Positions 1-6,146 of a stretch of 8,600 bases of DNA are shown here, in pieces. This stretch comes from Pseudomonadota bacterium (lineage in GTDB: Bacteria > Pseudomonadota > Alphaproteobacteria > Acetobacterales > Acetobacteraceae). The notes under the pieces were generated by a model. The model searched no databases and had not been told where the DNA came from. It saw only the letters and a list, made by a program, of their open reading frames with translations. How positions within the stretch are numbered: position 1 is the first letter of the stretch; each line of letters begins with the position of its first letter. Where the stretch lies: NCBI GenBank assembly GCA_021819535.1, contig JAKAQU010000105.1, forward strand, positions 1 through 8,600, read 5' to 3'. The position numbers were made by a program, and so were the translations under genes.

Positions 1-492
1 GATCATGTCGATACCGCCGGCAGCGAAGCGCCCGGCGAGGGTCGCGAGTTCCGTCGGCGTCAAGCCCTGCGGTTTCAAGGCCGAGCAGGTCATGGCCCGT
101 CCATGTGCGCAAAGGCGCCGGCGCAACCCCGCGATGCCGAAACGCGGCCCGCCTAGTCCCTCGGCAAATCCGGCGGGAAGCTCGATGTCCCACAACGCGA
201 CATCGTCGTGGATCGAGGAATTGCCGAACAAAATGTTCAGCATCTGCCCCGCCTCAGCGCCCGCTCGCCCCATCATCGTCGCCGCGGCGAGAGCGATGCG
301 GATATCGAACACGCCGTCGCCACGATCCTCGATCGCGCGGACCACGCCCACGATATCCTCCAGAATGCGCGGCGCATCGATCGCGGCGAGCGGCATCTCG
401 ACGCTCTGCTCGACCGCGAGCATCGCCGCGCGTTCGGCGATCGTCGCGGCCTTGCCGCGGACCCGATAAGTGGCCAGAACGCGCTGTTCCAT
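1..492 (-). CDS. RuBisCO-like protein (form IV family), N-terminal 164 codons; 3' end lies outside the window
   Basis: Read on the minus strand from ATG at 492, the frame is open to the window edge (164 codons). The translation aligns by eye with the RuBisCO large-chain N-terminal domain and the start of the barrel: AVEQS (residues 26-30) matches the AAESS region, LFGNSS (88-93) the IVGN segment, GGPRFGI (114-120) the GPPHGI segment, and CSALKPQGL (136-144) the CTIKPKLGL strand. K140 matches the first active-site lysine of TIKPK, but the second is Q142, and the TGTW substrate motif after AAESS is replaced by VEMP. These losses mark a RuBisCO-like protein, not a CO2-fixing enzyme. Known family members act in methionine salvage (enolase or isomerase) or in sugar-acid decarboxylation; which applies here cannot be told. 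AGGGAG lies 10 nt before the start. An overlapping frame starting 5 bases earlier is rejected as non-homologous. The KDDE-equivalent loop lies beyond the window. Confidence 0.85.
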   Translation of the reverse strand, partial: MEQRVLATYRVRGKAATIAERAAMLAVEQSVEMPLAAIDAPRILEDIVGVVRAIEDRGDGVFDIRIALAAATMMGRAGAEAGQMLNILFGNSSIHDDVALWDIELPAGFAEGLGGPRFGIAGLRRRLCAHGRAMTCSALKPQGLTPTELATLAGRFAAGGIDMI

Positions 493-590
493 CGCCCATT
501 TTCTCCCTGCTGGCGCGGCCCTTTTTGCCCAACCAGTGCGGTGACGCAAGGAGGCGGGGGCGCAAGCAGGGGGGAAGGGCGAGCGTCAGA

Positions 591-1829
591 TCAGATCGAG
601 ATGTGGGAAAGGAAATCGACCTGCCAGTTCATTTCCTCGACGGTGAGCGGAAAACCGCCGCCCGATTTTGGCGAGAGCAGGCTGGTCGGCGGAAGATTGC
701 AGAGCAGGGCTTGCAACGGCATGGCCACCCGCATCGAAAAACCCGCTTTCCATACCAAACTCACCAACCCCTTGGCGTGGCGGAGGCGCCGGGCGCGCTC
801 GACCAGAGAGGCCGGGATGTCGGCGGCGATGGCGATGATGGCGACGCAGCGGAAAATATCGGCATCACGGGCGGCGGCGAGGAGGACGTCCTCGTCGAGA
901 CGGGTTTCGGCATCGCGTGCCCGCGCCCAGGCGAGCGCGGCCTCGAGGTCGGGCGAGGCTTCGGGGACATGCGGCTTTTCGGGCGCGTTCATCCGCGCGG
1001 CGAGGCGCTGGCGCAAGAGGGCGATCGCCTCGACCGGAAGGTCGGCGCGCCGCGTCAATTCGCCGAGCAGGTCGGTTGCGACGATTTCGGCGAGTGCCCG
1101 CGCTGCTTTCGGCGTCAGCGCCGGACGGCGGACCATTGGTCCGTGCCAGCGCGGCTCGCCCTCGGCGCGGGCGATGAGGGCATCGAGCGTCGCCTCACGG
1201 ATTTGCGCTTTCGGGTTTTCGAGTAGGATCTGGATGGCGAGATTGTCGCTGCTGGCGGCGATCGCCTCGGCCACGGCGGCGGGCACGAAGTCGCGGCGGG
1301 CGATGGTGCTCGCGGTGCCGGAATGCGGCGGATCGGCGAGCAGCGCCAACAGATCCTCGGTCTCCAGCAGCGGCGAGAAGCGCAGGATCGGCACGCTGAC
1401 GATGCTGACCGTATCGCGCGCGAGCCGCAGCACCAATTCCTGCGGCACGTTGGGCAGATCCTTGATCATTTCAGCGATGGTCGCACGCACCCGCACCGCC
1501 TCGTCGGCGACGAGGTTCATCAGCGTTCGATAGGCCTGTTCGCAGAGCTTTGCCTGGTCGCCGGCGCCGAGCAGCGGCACCGATGTCGCGAGCTTGCGCG
1601 CAAGCAGCACCCGCACCCGCTCATCGGTGTCGGCGGCCAGCATCTCGTCGGCCTCGGGCGGCGTCGCCGGATTGAGCGCGACCGCGGCCCGCACCGTAAC
1701 CGAGGGATCATTCGCGAGCGCGCTGAGCATCGCCGAGGCAGTGCCACGGCTCGCCCCGCGCCGCACACGCGTCGTCTCGTCGGGACCCCCGGGCGGCGTG
1801 CCCTCTTTTTCTGCGATCCCGGCCGGCAT
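591..1829 (-). CDS. DUF2336 family HEAT-like repeat protein
   Basis: This is a soluble protein of about 412 aa, rich in Ala, Leu and Arg, made of repeated helical pairs. Residues 33-80 contain ANDPSVTVRAAVALNP and DTDERVRVLLARKLA; residues 100-165 contain ADEAVRVRATIAEMIKDLP, RLARDTVSIVSVPILRFSPLL and TEDLLALL. This is the pattern of the alphaproteobacterial DUF2336 family. The C-terminal part (about 290-412) is a second helical region I do not recognise. No membrane segment or catalytic motif is seen. Function is unknown; HEAT-like scaffolds usually bind other proteins. I chose ATG 1829 because its A is also the last base of the upstream cyclase's TGA stop (TGATG) and GGAGG lies 10 nt before it. 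An ATG at 1838 is in frame but only 1 nt from that Shine-Dalgarno sequence. The overlap implies coupled translation with the cyclase. Confidence 0.82.
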   Translation of the reverse strand: MPAGIAEKEGTPPGGPDETTRVRRGASRGTASAMLSALANDPSVTVRAAVALNPATPPEADEMLAADTDERVRVLLARKLATSVPLLGAGDQAKLCEQAYRTLMNLVADEAVRVRATIAEMIKDLPNVPQELVLRLARDTVSIVSVPILRFSPLLETEDLLALLADPPHSGTASTIARRDFVPAAVAEAIAASSDNLAIQILLENPKAQIREATLDALIARAEGEPRWHGPMVRRPALTPKAARALAEIVATDLLGELTRRADLPVEAIALLRQRLAARMNAPEKPHVPEASPDLEAALAWARARDAETRLDEDVLLAAARDADIFRCVAIIAIAADIPASLVERARRLRHAKGLVSLVWKAGFSMRVAMPLQALLCNLPPTSLLSPKSGGGFPLTVEEMNWQVDFLSHISI

Positions 1830-3280
1830 CAACGCCATTCCTCCCCCGATGGCCCATGCGAAACCCGCCAGCGGCCACGCCCGGTGCGTTTGACGTCGTA
1901 CATCGCCTGATCGGCGCGGCGCATGAGATGATCGAGATCGAGACGCTCGTCCGACCAGCGCGTCGCGATGCCGATCGAGAAGGAAATCGGCGCCGCCTCC
2001 CCGGCCGCGAGATGAGCGAGTTCCTTGGGACCGCGCTCGCAAAGCGCCTCGGCGCGTTCGGACGCCGAGAATTCATCGGCGCCATCGAGCCAGAGCGCGA
2101 ATTCGTCGCCGCCGAAACGCGCGACGAGATCGGCCGGGCGCACGGTTGCGCGAAGCAGGGAGGCGGTGACGATCAGCGCCTGGTCGCCGGCCTCGTGGCC
2201 GAGCCGGTCGTTCACCGACTTGAAATTATCGACATCGACGAACATCAATGTCCCTGGCAGCCCCTCGCGGTCGAGCCGGCCGATGCGGCGCTCGACCTCC
2301 TCGACGAAGGCGCGGCGGTTGAAGAGGCCGGTCAGCGGATCGGTGCGGGCCTGGCGCGCCATGTCCTGCTGGATGGATTCCTGTTCGAGCACCAGGCGCA
2401 GGATGCCGATGGCGGCGGCCAGCACAGCATGATCCTCGATCTCCCACGCGCGCGCGCCCTGGCTGCGCCAGAGCACCAGCGCCGCAGCACCCCCGAGCCG
2501 GGCGGCGCAGGAAGCGATCAGGAGCCGCTCGCTCTTCGGCCCCGCGGCCTGCATCGGCCCCACCTGGTTCGGGCGGCAGAGATGCTCGAGCACGACATCG
2601 ACGATATCCTCGGGAACATTGGAGGTCCGATGGCGCACGGGATCCTCGCGCCATTCGAGCGTGGCGTCGCGATGGAGATCGATCACCGCCCCGCCCTCCG
2701 CGCCGAGCGCGTTGACAAGGGCCGAAAGCCCGGCGCGCACCATGCTCGGCGCAAGCATCTCCTGACGGATATGCCAGAGAATATGATCGATCACCTCGTT
2801 GCGGCGAAGTGCCGCGATGATTTCGACGCGCCGATCCTCGTCGTCGGTGATTTCGATGCCGGAGCCGCGCTGACCCATGATCCGGCCCTCGTTGTCGGTC
2901 ATCGGCACGGTGGTGAGACGAAGGCAGGCAAACCCGCCATCCATGCGCCGCAGCCAGATCTGGCGGCGCTGGCGAATGGCGGTGGGGAGGAATGGGTTAC
3001 CTTGATTGGCTGGCTCGGGAAGAATCTCAGCGCCATAGCGCCCGAGCAGCGCCGGCACCGGCCAGCCGAGGGCGGGATCGGGCCCGACGAAGGTGAAACG
3101 CCCCGCCATATCGGTCTCGAACACGAAATCGGCGGTGAGCATGACGAATTCGCGCCAACGCTGGCGGCTGTCGAACAGCGCCGAGCGCAATGGTTCGATC
3201 AGGGGTTCGGCAAATTTGTGATCGACCTCAGACAAGGGTGCGAACGCCATCCCGTCGCTTTCTCCTCCGCCATCCGTCAT
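1829..3280 (-). CDS. Diguanylate cyclase with PAS, GAF-like and GGDEF domains
   Basis: The predicted 483-aa cytosolic protein should make cyclic di-GMP from two GTP. Residues about 40-145 look like a PAS fold (FVFETDMAGRFTFVG at 52-66, ending in GSGIEITD). Residues about 158-300 look like a GAF domain (ALGAEGGAVIDLH, then a LLIASCAARLGGAAALVLW strand pair). A short helix (297-312) joins these to a complete GGDEF domain (about 310-475). It has DPLTGLFNRR (314-323), FVDVDNFKSVND (347-358), the active-site GGDEF (390-394) and RPAD (381-384) at the right spacing for the inhibitory I-site. No transmembrane helix or EAL domain is present, so it is a soluble sensor cyclase with intact catalysis and feedback inhibition; the ligand is unknown. 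The start at 3280 has GAGG 6 nt upstream. An in-frame ATG at 3250 with GGAGGA about 11 nt upstream is a real alternative. It heads a unit with the DUF2336 gene. Confidence 0.9.
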   Translation of the reverse strand: MTDGGGESDGMAFAPLSEVDHKFAEPLIEPLRSALFDSRQRWREFVMLTADFVFETDMAGRFTFVGPDPALGWPVPALLGRYGAEILPEPANQGNPFLPTAIRQRRQIWLRRMDGGFACLRLTTVPMTDNEGRIMGQRGSGIEITDDEDRRVEIIAALRRNEVIDHILWHIRQEMLAPSMVRAGLSALVNALGAEGGAVIDLHRDATLEWREDPVRHRTSNVPEDIVDVVLEHLCRPNQVGPMQAAGPKSERLLIASCAARLGGAAALVLWRSQGARAWEIEDHAVLAAAIGILRLVLEQESIQQDMARQARTDPLTGLFNRRAFVEEVERRIGRLDREGLPGTLMFVDVDNFKSVNDRLGHEAGDQALIVTASLLRATVRPADLVARFGGDEFALWLDGADEFSASERAEALCERGPKELAHLAAGEAAPISFSIGIATRWSDERLDLDHLMRRADQAMYDVKRTGRGRWRVSHGPSGEEWR

Positions 3281-3325
3281 TCTCGGCCTCGCTCAAGCTC
3301 GTTCCGACATTCAATCATGGGAAAC

Positions 3326-3357
3326 GTAAATCTGGCGTTACCATGCGCGCGATTTAC
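3326..3357. promoter_or_regulatory. Inverted repeat GTAAATC-N18-GATTTAC in the divergent dapD/cyclase gap
   Basis: Two perfect 7-bp arms (3326-3332 and 3351-3357) face each other, 25 bp centre to centre. The arms are AT-rich in an otherwise GC-rich gap and sit between divergent starts. The shape fits a dimeric repressor or activator site, but I know no regulator with this sequence. A 12-bp perfect palindrome, CGCCGATCGGCG (3359-3370), follows directly; such GATC-centred palindromes arise easily in DNA of this composition. Confidence 0.3.
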
Positions 3358-3384
3358 CCGCCGATCGGCGTCTCGGGGGTCGCG

Positions 3385-3413
3385 TTGACAGCGCCGAGGG
3401 AGGATCGCATGGT
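3385..3413 (+). promoter_or_regulatory. Possible -35 element for dapD, weak -10
   Basis: A perfect TTGACA lies at 3385-3390. Seventeen bases downstream is CATGGT (3408-3413), which matches TATAAT at only three positions. If this is the promoter, transcription would begin near 3420, just past the ATG at 3409, so translation would have to start at 3454. The -35 match is clear; the promoter as a whole is an inference. Confidence 0.25.
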
Positions 3414-3453
3414 CGCGCCGCGCCGCCGCAACCGCCAAGCCGAAGAGACAGCC

Positions 3454-4293
3454 ATGACCGAAGCCACCCTCCGCGCCACCATCGAGGAACTCTGGGAGGG
3501 GCGCGAAACCCTCTCGCCCGCCACCACCGGCCCGGCACGCGGCGCGATCGAGGCGGCGCTCGCCGCCCTCGACCGGGGCGAACTGCGCGTCGCGGTTCCC
3601 GGCGAAAATGGCTGGCGGGTCGAGGAATGGCTGAAAAAGGCGGTTCTGCTGTCGTTCAGAATAACCCCCTCGGCGCCGCTTCCCGGTGCCGCCGGGGCGC
3701 CGGTCTATGACAAGGTCGCGCTCAAGACCGCGGGCTGGGATGAGCGGCACTTCACTGAGGCCGGGTTCCGCGCCGTCCCCGGCGCGGTGGTACGCCATTC
3801 GGCCTATATCGCGCCCGGCGTCGTGCTCATGCCGTCCTTCGTCAATGTCGGCGCCTATGTCGGGCGCGCGACCATGGTCGATACCTGGTCGACGATCGGA
3901 AGCTGCGCCCAGATCGGCGCCAACTGCCATATCAGCGGTGGGGTCGGGATCGGCGGCGTGCTCGAACCCTTGCAGGCCAATCCGGTGATCATCGAGGATG
4001 ATTGCTTCATCGGCGCCCGCTCCGAGGTCGCCGAGGGGGTGATCGTCGAGTGTGGCAGCGTGCTCGCCATGGGCGTCTTTCTCGGTGCCTCGACCAAAAT
4101 CATCGATCGCGCCAGTGGCGAGGTGCTTTACGGCCGCGTCCCCGCCTATTCGGTGGTGGTGCCGGGAAGCCTCCCCGGCGCGCCGCTCGCCGATGGCCGG
4201 CCCGGCCCGGCCCTCGCCTGCGCCGTCATCGTCAAGCGTGTCGATGCGCGCACGCGGGCCAAGACCGCGATCAACGAACTGCTCCGCGATTGA
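3454..4293 (+). CDS. dapD: 2,3,4,5-tetrahydropyridine-2,6-dicarboxylate N-succinyltransferase
   Basis: DapD transfers succinyl from succinyl-CoA to tetrahydrodipicolinate in the succinylase route to lysine and meso-diaminopimelate, in the cytoplasm, as a trimer. The 279-aa length matches the family (about 275). The N-terminal helical domain carries WRVEEWLKKAVLLSFRI (54-70), near identical to the classical enzyme. From about 108 the left-handed beta-helix of hexapeptide repeats runs through PSFVNVGAYVGRATMVDTW, IGSCAQIGANCHISGG and IIEDDCFIGARSEVAEG. D143 in MVDTW and E191 in the GARSEV segment correspond to the proposed catalytic acids. ATG 3454 fits the usual N-terminus but has only a weak Shine-Dalgarno sequence. 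An in-frame ATG at 3409 has GGGAGG 5 nt upstream and would add a basic 15-residue extension (MVAPRRRNRQ...). dapD is first in the dap unit, and its stop overlaps the dapE start. Confidence 0.95.
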   Translation: MTEATLRATIEELWEGRETLSPATTGPARGAIEAALAALDRGELRVAVPGENGWRVEEWLKKAVLLSFRITPSAPLPGAAGAPVYDKVALKTAGWDERHFTEAGFRAVPGAVVRHSAYIAPGVVLMPSFVNVGAYVGRATMVDTWSTIGSCAQIGANCHISGGVGIGGVLEPLQANPVIIEDDCFIGARSEVAEGVIVECGSVLAMGVFLGASTKIIDRASGEVLYGRVPAYSVVVPGSLPGAPLADGRPGPALACAVIVKRVDARTRAKTAINELLRD

Positions 4294-5429
4294 ACCCCGC
4301 CGACCCAATCGCGCTCGCGGCGGCGCTGATCCGCTGCCCCTCCGTCACCCCGGCGGACGCCGGCGCGCAGGCCGTGCTGGCCGACGCGCTGGCCGGGCTC
4401 GGTTTCGCGGTCACGCGGCTGCGCTTTGGCGAGATCGACAATCTTCATGCCCGCATCGGTGATGGCGCGCCGCATTTCGCCTTCGCCGGCCACACCGACG
4501 TCGTGCCGCCCGGGGGGGGCGGTCATGCGGCCTCGGCGTGGTCGTCCGATCCCTTTGCCGCCGAGATGCGCGACGGCAAGCTCTATGGCCGTGGCGCCGT
4601 CGACATGAAGGGCGGCATCGCCGCCTTCGTTGCCGCCTGCGCCGATCATCTCGCGAAAGCGCCGCGTCATGGCTCGATCAGCCTGCTCATCACCGGCGAC
4701 GAGGAGGGCGTCGCCAAGGATGGCACCGCGCCGCTGATGGCCTGGCTCGCCGAGCGAGGCGAGGTGCCGGATTTCTGCCTCGTCGGTGAGCCGACCTGCC
4801 GCGAGCGCCTCGGCGATGTGGTGAAAATCGGCCGGCGCGGCAGCATCAGCGCCGCGATCACGGTGTTCGGCACCCAAGGCCATGTCGCCTATCCCGCCCG
4901 CGCCGACAACCCCGCGCATCGCCTCGTGCGCGCGCTCGCGGCCTTGATCGCGGCGCCGCTCGATGCCGGCTCTGCCCATTTCGAGCCCTCTTCCCTGCAA
5001 ATCACCAGCATCGATATCGGCAATCCGGCCGGCAACGTGATCCCGGCCGAGGCGCGCGCGCGGCTCAATATCCGCTTCAACGACCACCATAGTGGTGCTT
5101 CGCTGGATGCCTGGCTGCGCGCGACACTCGCCCAGCACGCCGAGCGCTCGGTGATCGAGACGGCGATCAGCGGCGAGGCGTTTCTGACCGAGCCGGGGCC
5201 GGCGGTTGCGCGTCTCGCCGCGGCGATCGCGGCCGAGTGCGGGATCACGCCAGCGCTCGAGACCGGGGGCGGGACGTCGGATGCGCGTTTCATCTCCCGC
5301 TACTGTCCGGTCGCCGAATTCGGGCTGGTCGGCGATACCATGCATCAGGTGGACGAGCGCGTCCCGGTTGCCGATCTCTGGCGGCTGAAGGCGATCTACG
5401 GCCGGATTCTCGCGGATTTCCTGGCATGA
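4290..5429 (+). CDS. dapE: Succinyl-diaminopimelate desuccinylase
   Basis: DapE is a di-zinc M20-family amidase that hydrolyses N-succinyl-LL-diaminopimelate to LL-diaminopimelate and succinate. All metal and catalytic residues are visible: H68 in GHTDVVP, D105 in GRGAVDMKGG (bridging), E138 (general base) and E139 in TGDEEG, E167 in VGEPT, and H352 in TMHQVDE. The lid/dimerisation domain occupies about 180-290 (KIGRRGSIS, GTQGHVAYP). Its 379 aa match the usual 375-385. The start is most likely the TTG at 4290, which overlaps the dapD stop (TTGA) and places the N-terminus (MNPADPIALAAALIRCPSVTP) where the family starts. No usable in-frame ATG exists before conserved sequence. A run of eight G at 4512-4519 encodes part of an extra glycine-rich loop (PPGGGGHAASAW) after GHTDVV. 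The next gene overlaps by ATGA, so the three genes are probably translated in a coupled way. Confidence 0.95.
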   Translation: MNPADPIALAAALIRCPSVTPADAGAQAVLADALAGLGFAVTRLRFGEIDNLHARIGDGAPHFAFAGHTDVVPPGGGGHAASAWSSDPFAAEMRDGKLYGRGAVDMKGGIAAFVAACADHLAKAPRHGSISLLITGDEEGVAKDGTAPLMAWLAERGEVPDFCLVGEPTCRERLGDVVKIGRRGSISAAITVFGTQGHVAYPARADNPAHRLVRALAALIAAPLDAGSAHFEPSSLQITSIDIGNPAGNVIPAEARARLNIRFNDHHSGASLDAWLRATLAQHAERSVIETAISGEAFLTEPGPAVARLAAAIAAECGITPALETGGGTSDARFISRYCPVAEFGLVGDTMHQVDERVPVADLWRLKAIYGRILADFLA

Positions 5430-5992
5430 ATTCGGGGGTCGCCGCTCTCGCCTCGGGCCTCCGCACAGCCGCCCTGCTCGCCGCCGGCCGGCCGGCCGGG
5501 ATCGCGGGGATCGAGCCCGGTCTCGCCGGCGCGCGGCGCAGCTTCCTCGCCGCCTTTCTCTCGTTCCCGCTCTTCGTCCTGCTTCGCCTGCTCGATTGGT
5601 CCGAGGGCGGATTGCCGCCTCATCCGGGCCATGTGGCGGTGCTCGACGGGCTTGGCTTCGTCGTGGGCTGGGCGGGGTTTGCGCTCATCACCCGTCCGCT
5701 CGTTGGAGCGATCGGGCGCGCGCCGCTCTGGCCGCGTTATCTCGCGGTGTGGAACTGGTGCAATTTCGCCCAATACGTGCTGCTTGCCTTCGGTGCCATG
5801 CCGGAAATCCTCGGCGCGCCGGCGATCGTGCAGCAAACGGCGGCGCTCGTGACCTTCGGCTGGGCGATCTGGCTCGAATGGTACGGAACCCGGCTTGCGC
5901 TCGCCATCGGCGGCGTGCCGGCGGCGCTCTTCACCCTGCTCGACCTCGCGATCGGCATCGCACTCGCCGGCCTGACCGATCTGTTCGCATGA
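5426..5992 (+). CDS. Small multi-pass membrane protein of unknown function, coupled to dapE
   Basis: This 188-aa product is not one I recognise. It begins with ATG overlapping the dapE stop (ATGA), so it belongs to the dap transcript and is probably translated by reinitiation; no clear Shine-Dalgarno sequence precedes it. Four or five hydrophobic stretches are visible: about 38-57 (SFLAAFLSFPLFVLLRLL), 70-92, 106-124 (WNWCNFAQYVLLAFGAMP), 133-151 and 155-183. Residues 101-118, with WPRYLAVWNWCNFAQY, form an aromatic-rich loop and helix that looks like the most constrained part. Short linkers and Arg residues (R37, R38, R54, R90, R98, R104, R156) could set topology. No catalytic or transport motif is seen. 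Its place after dapE suggests a role near cell-envelope precursor metabolism, but co-transcription alone does not establish that. Codon use resembles its neighbours. Confidence 0.82.
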   Translation: MNSGVAALASGLRTAALLAAGRPAGIAGIEPGLAGARRSFLAAFLSFPLFVLLRLLDWSEGGLPPHPGHVAVLDGLGFVVGWAGFALITRPLVGAIGRAPLWPRYLAVWNWCNFAQYVLLAFGAMPEILGAPAIVQQTAALVTFGWAIWLEWYGTRLALAIGGVPAALFTLLDLAIGIALAGLTDLFA

Positions 5993-6010
5993 GGTCTCAA
6001 GGCAAAACCT

Positions 6011-6038
6011 TCTTTTTCTGAAGAAAAAGACTTTTTTT
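6011..6038 (+). terminator. Intrinsic terminator of the dap operon (first hairpin)
   Basis: TCTTTTTC (6011-6018) pairs perfectly with GAAAAAGA (6023-6030) around the loop TGAA and is followed by C and seven T (6032-6038). It begins 18 bp after the membrane-protein stop. The stem is A/U-rich and therefore not very stable, but position and T-run fit rho-independent termination of the plus-strand unit. Confidence 0.6.
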
Positions 6039-6071
6039 CCGGTTTCTCGGAGCGTCAACTTTCCTCGGAGC

Positions 6072-6094
6072 GGGCAGCGCCTGCGGCGCTGCCC
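6072..6094. repeat. Perfect 10-bp GC-rich hairpin in the convergent gap
   Basis: GGGCAGCGCC (6072-6081) and GGCGCTGCCC (6085-6094) pair perfectly around the loop TGC. No T-run follows directly on either strand, so it is not a textbook terminator by itself. It sits between two A/T-rich hairpins, and CTCGGAGCG occurs twice just before it (6046-6054, 6064-6072). It may protect the 3' end of the mRNA or belong to a dispersed repeat family; the window alone cannot show which. Confidence 0.55.
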
Positions 6095-6113
6095 AACGAA
6101 CAAAAGTTTTTTG

Positions 6114-6142
6114 GTTCTTTTTTTCAAAAAAGAACATTTTTT
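6114..6142 (+). terminator. Second A/T-rich hairpin with T-run, before the truA stop
   Basis: GTTCTTTTTT (6114-6123) pairs with AAAAAAGAAC (6126-6135); opening the closing pair gives a four-base loop. A and six T (6137-6142) follow on the plus strand. It ends 4 bp before the convergent truA stop, so it would block plus-strand transcripts from running into truA. The minus-strand flank lacks a T-run, so I see no equally good truA terminator. Confidence 0.55.
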
Positions 6143-6146
6143 ATTC

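Noticed and set aside
254..565. 103-codon minus-strand frame starting upstream of the RuBisCO-like protein
   Set aside because: It overlaps the RuBisCO-like gene in another frame, while the frame from 492 carries the conserved motifs.
493..590. Possible terminator or promoter between the DUF2336 gene and the RuBisCO-like gene
   Set aside because: I see no stable stem with a T-run and no convincing promoter pair on the minus strand, so co-transcription is left open.
105..1533. Long plus-strand frames (105-1226 and 208-1533) opposite the RuBisCO-like and DUF2336 genes
   Set aside because: Both are very rich in Arg, Ala and Ser, cross two real genes and the gap between them, and show no domain.
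1856..3388. 510-codon open frame on the plus strand opposite the diguanylate cyclase
   Set aside because: It is antisense to a gene with clear PAS and GGDEF motifs, its product has no recognisable domain, and long antisense frames are expected in GC-rich coding DNA.
3317..3388. 23-residue plus-strand ORF (start MGNVNLALP) in the dapD upstream gap, a possible leader peptide
   Set aside because: It has no Shine-Dalgarno sequence, no run of regulatory codons such as Lys, and no attenuator hairpin after it.
3277..4308. 343-codon open frame on the minus strand opposite dapD
   Set aside because: It mirrors the codon structure of dapD, is rich in Gly, Asp and His repeats, and has no family-like motif or ribosome-binding site.
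4146..5345. 399-codon open frame antisense to dapE
   Set aside because: dapE has all its zinc ligands in the other strand; the antisense product looks like shadow composition.
6072..6094. GC-rich hairpin as the main terminator of either operon
   Set aside because: No T-run follows it on either strand; the flanking A/T hairpins are better terminators. Kept only as a repeat or hairpin.
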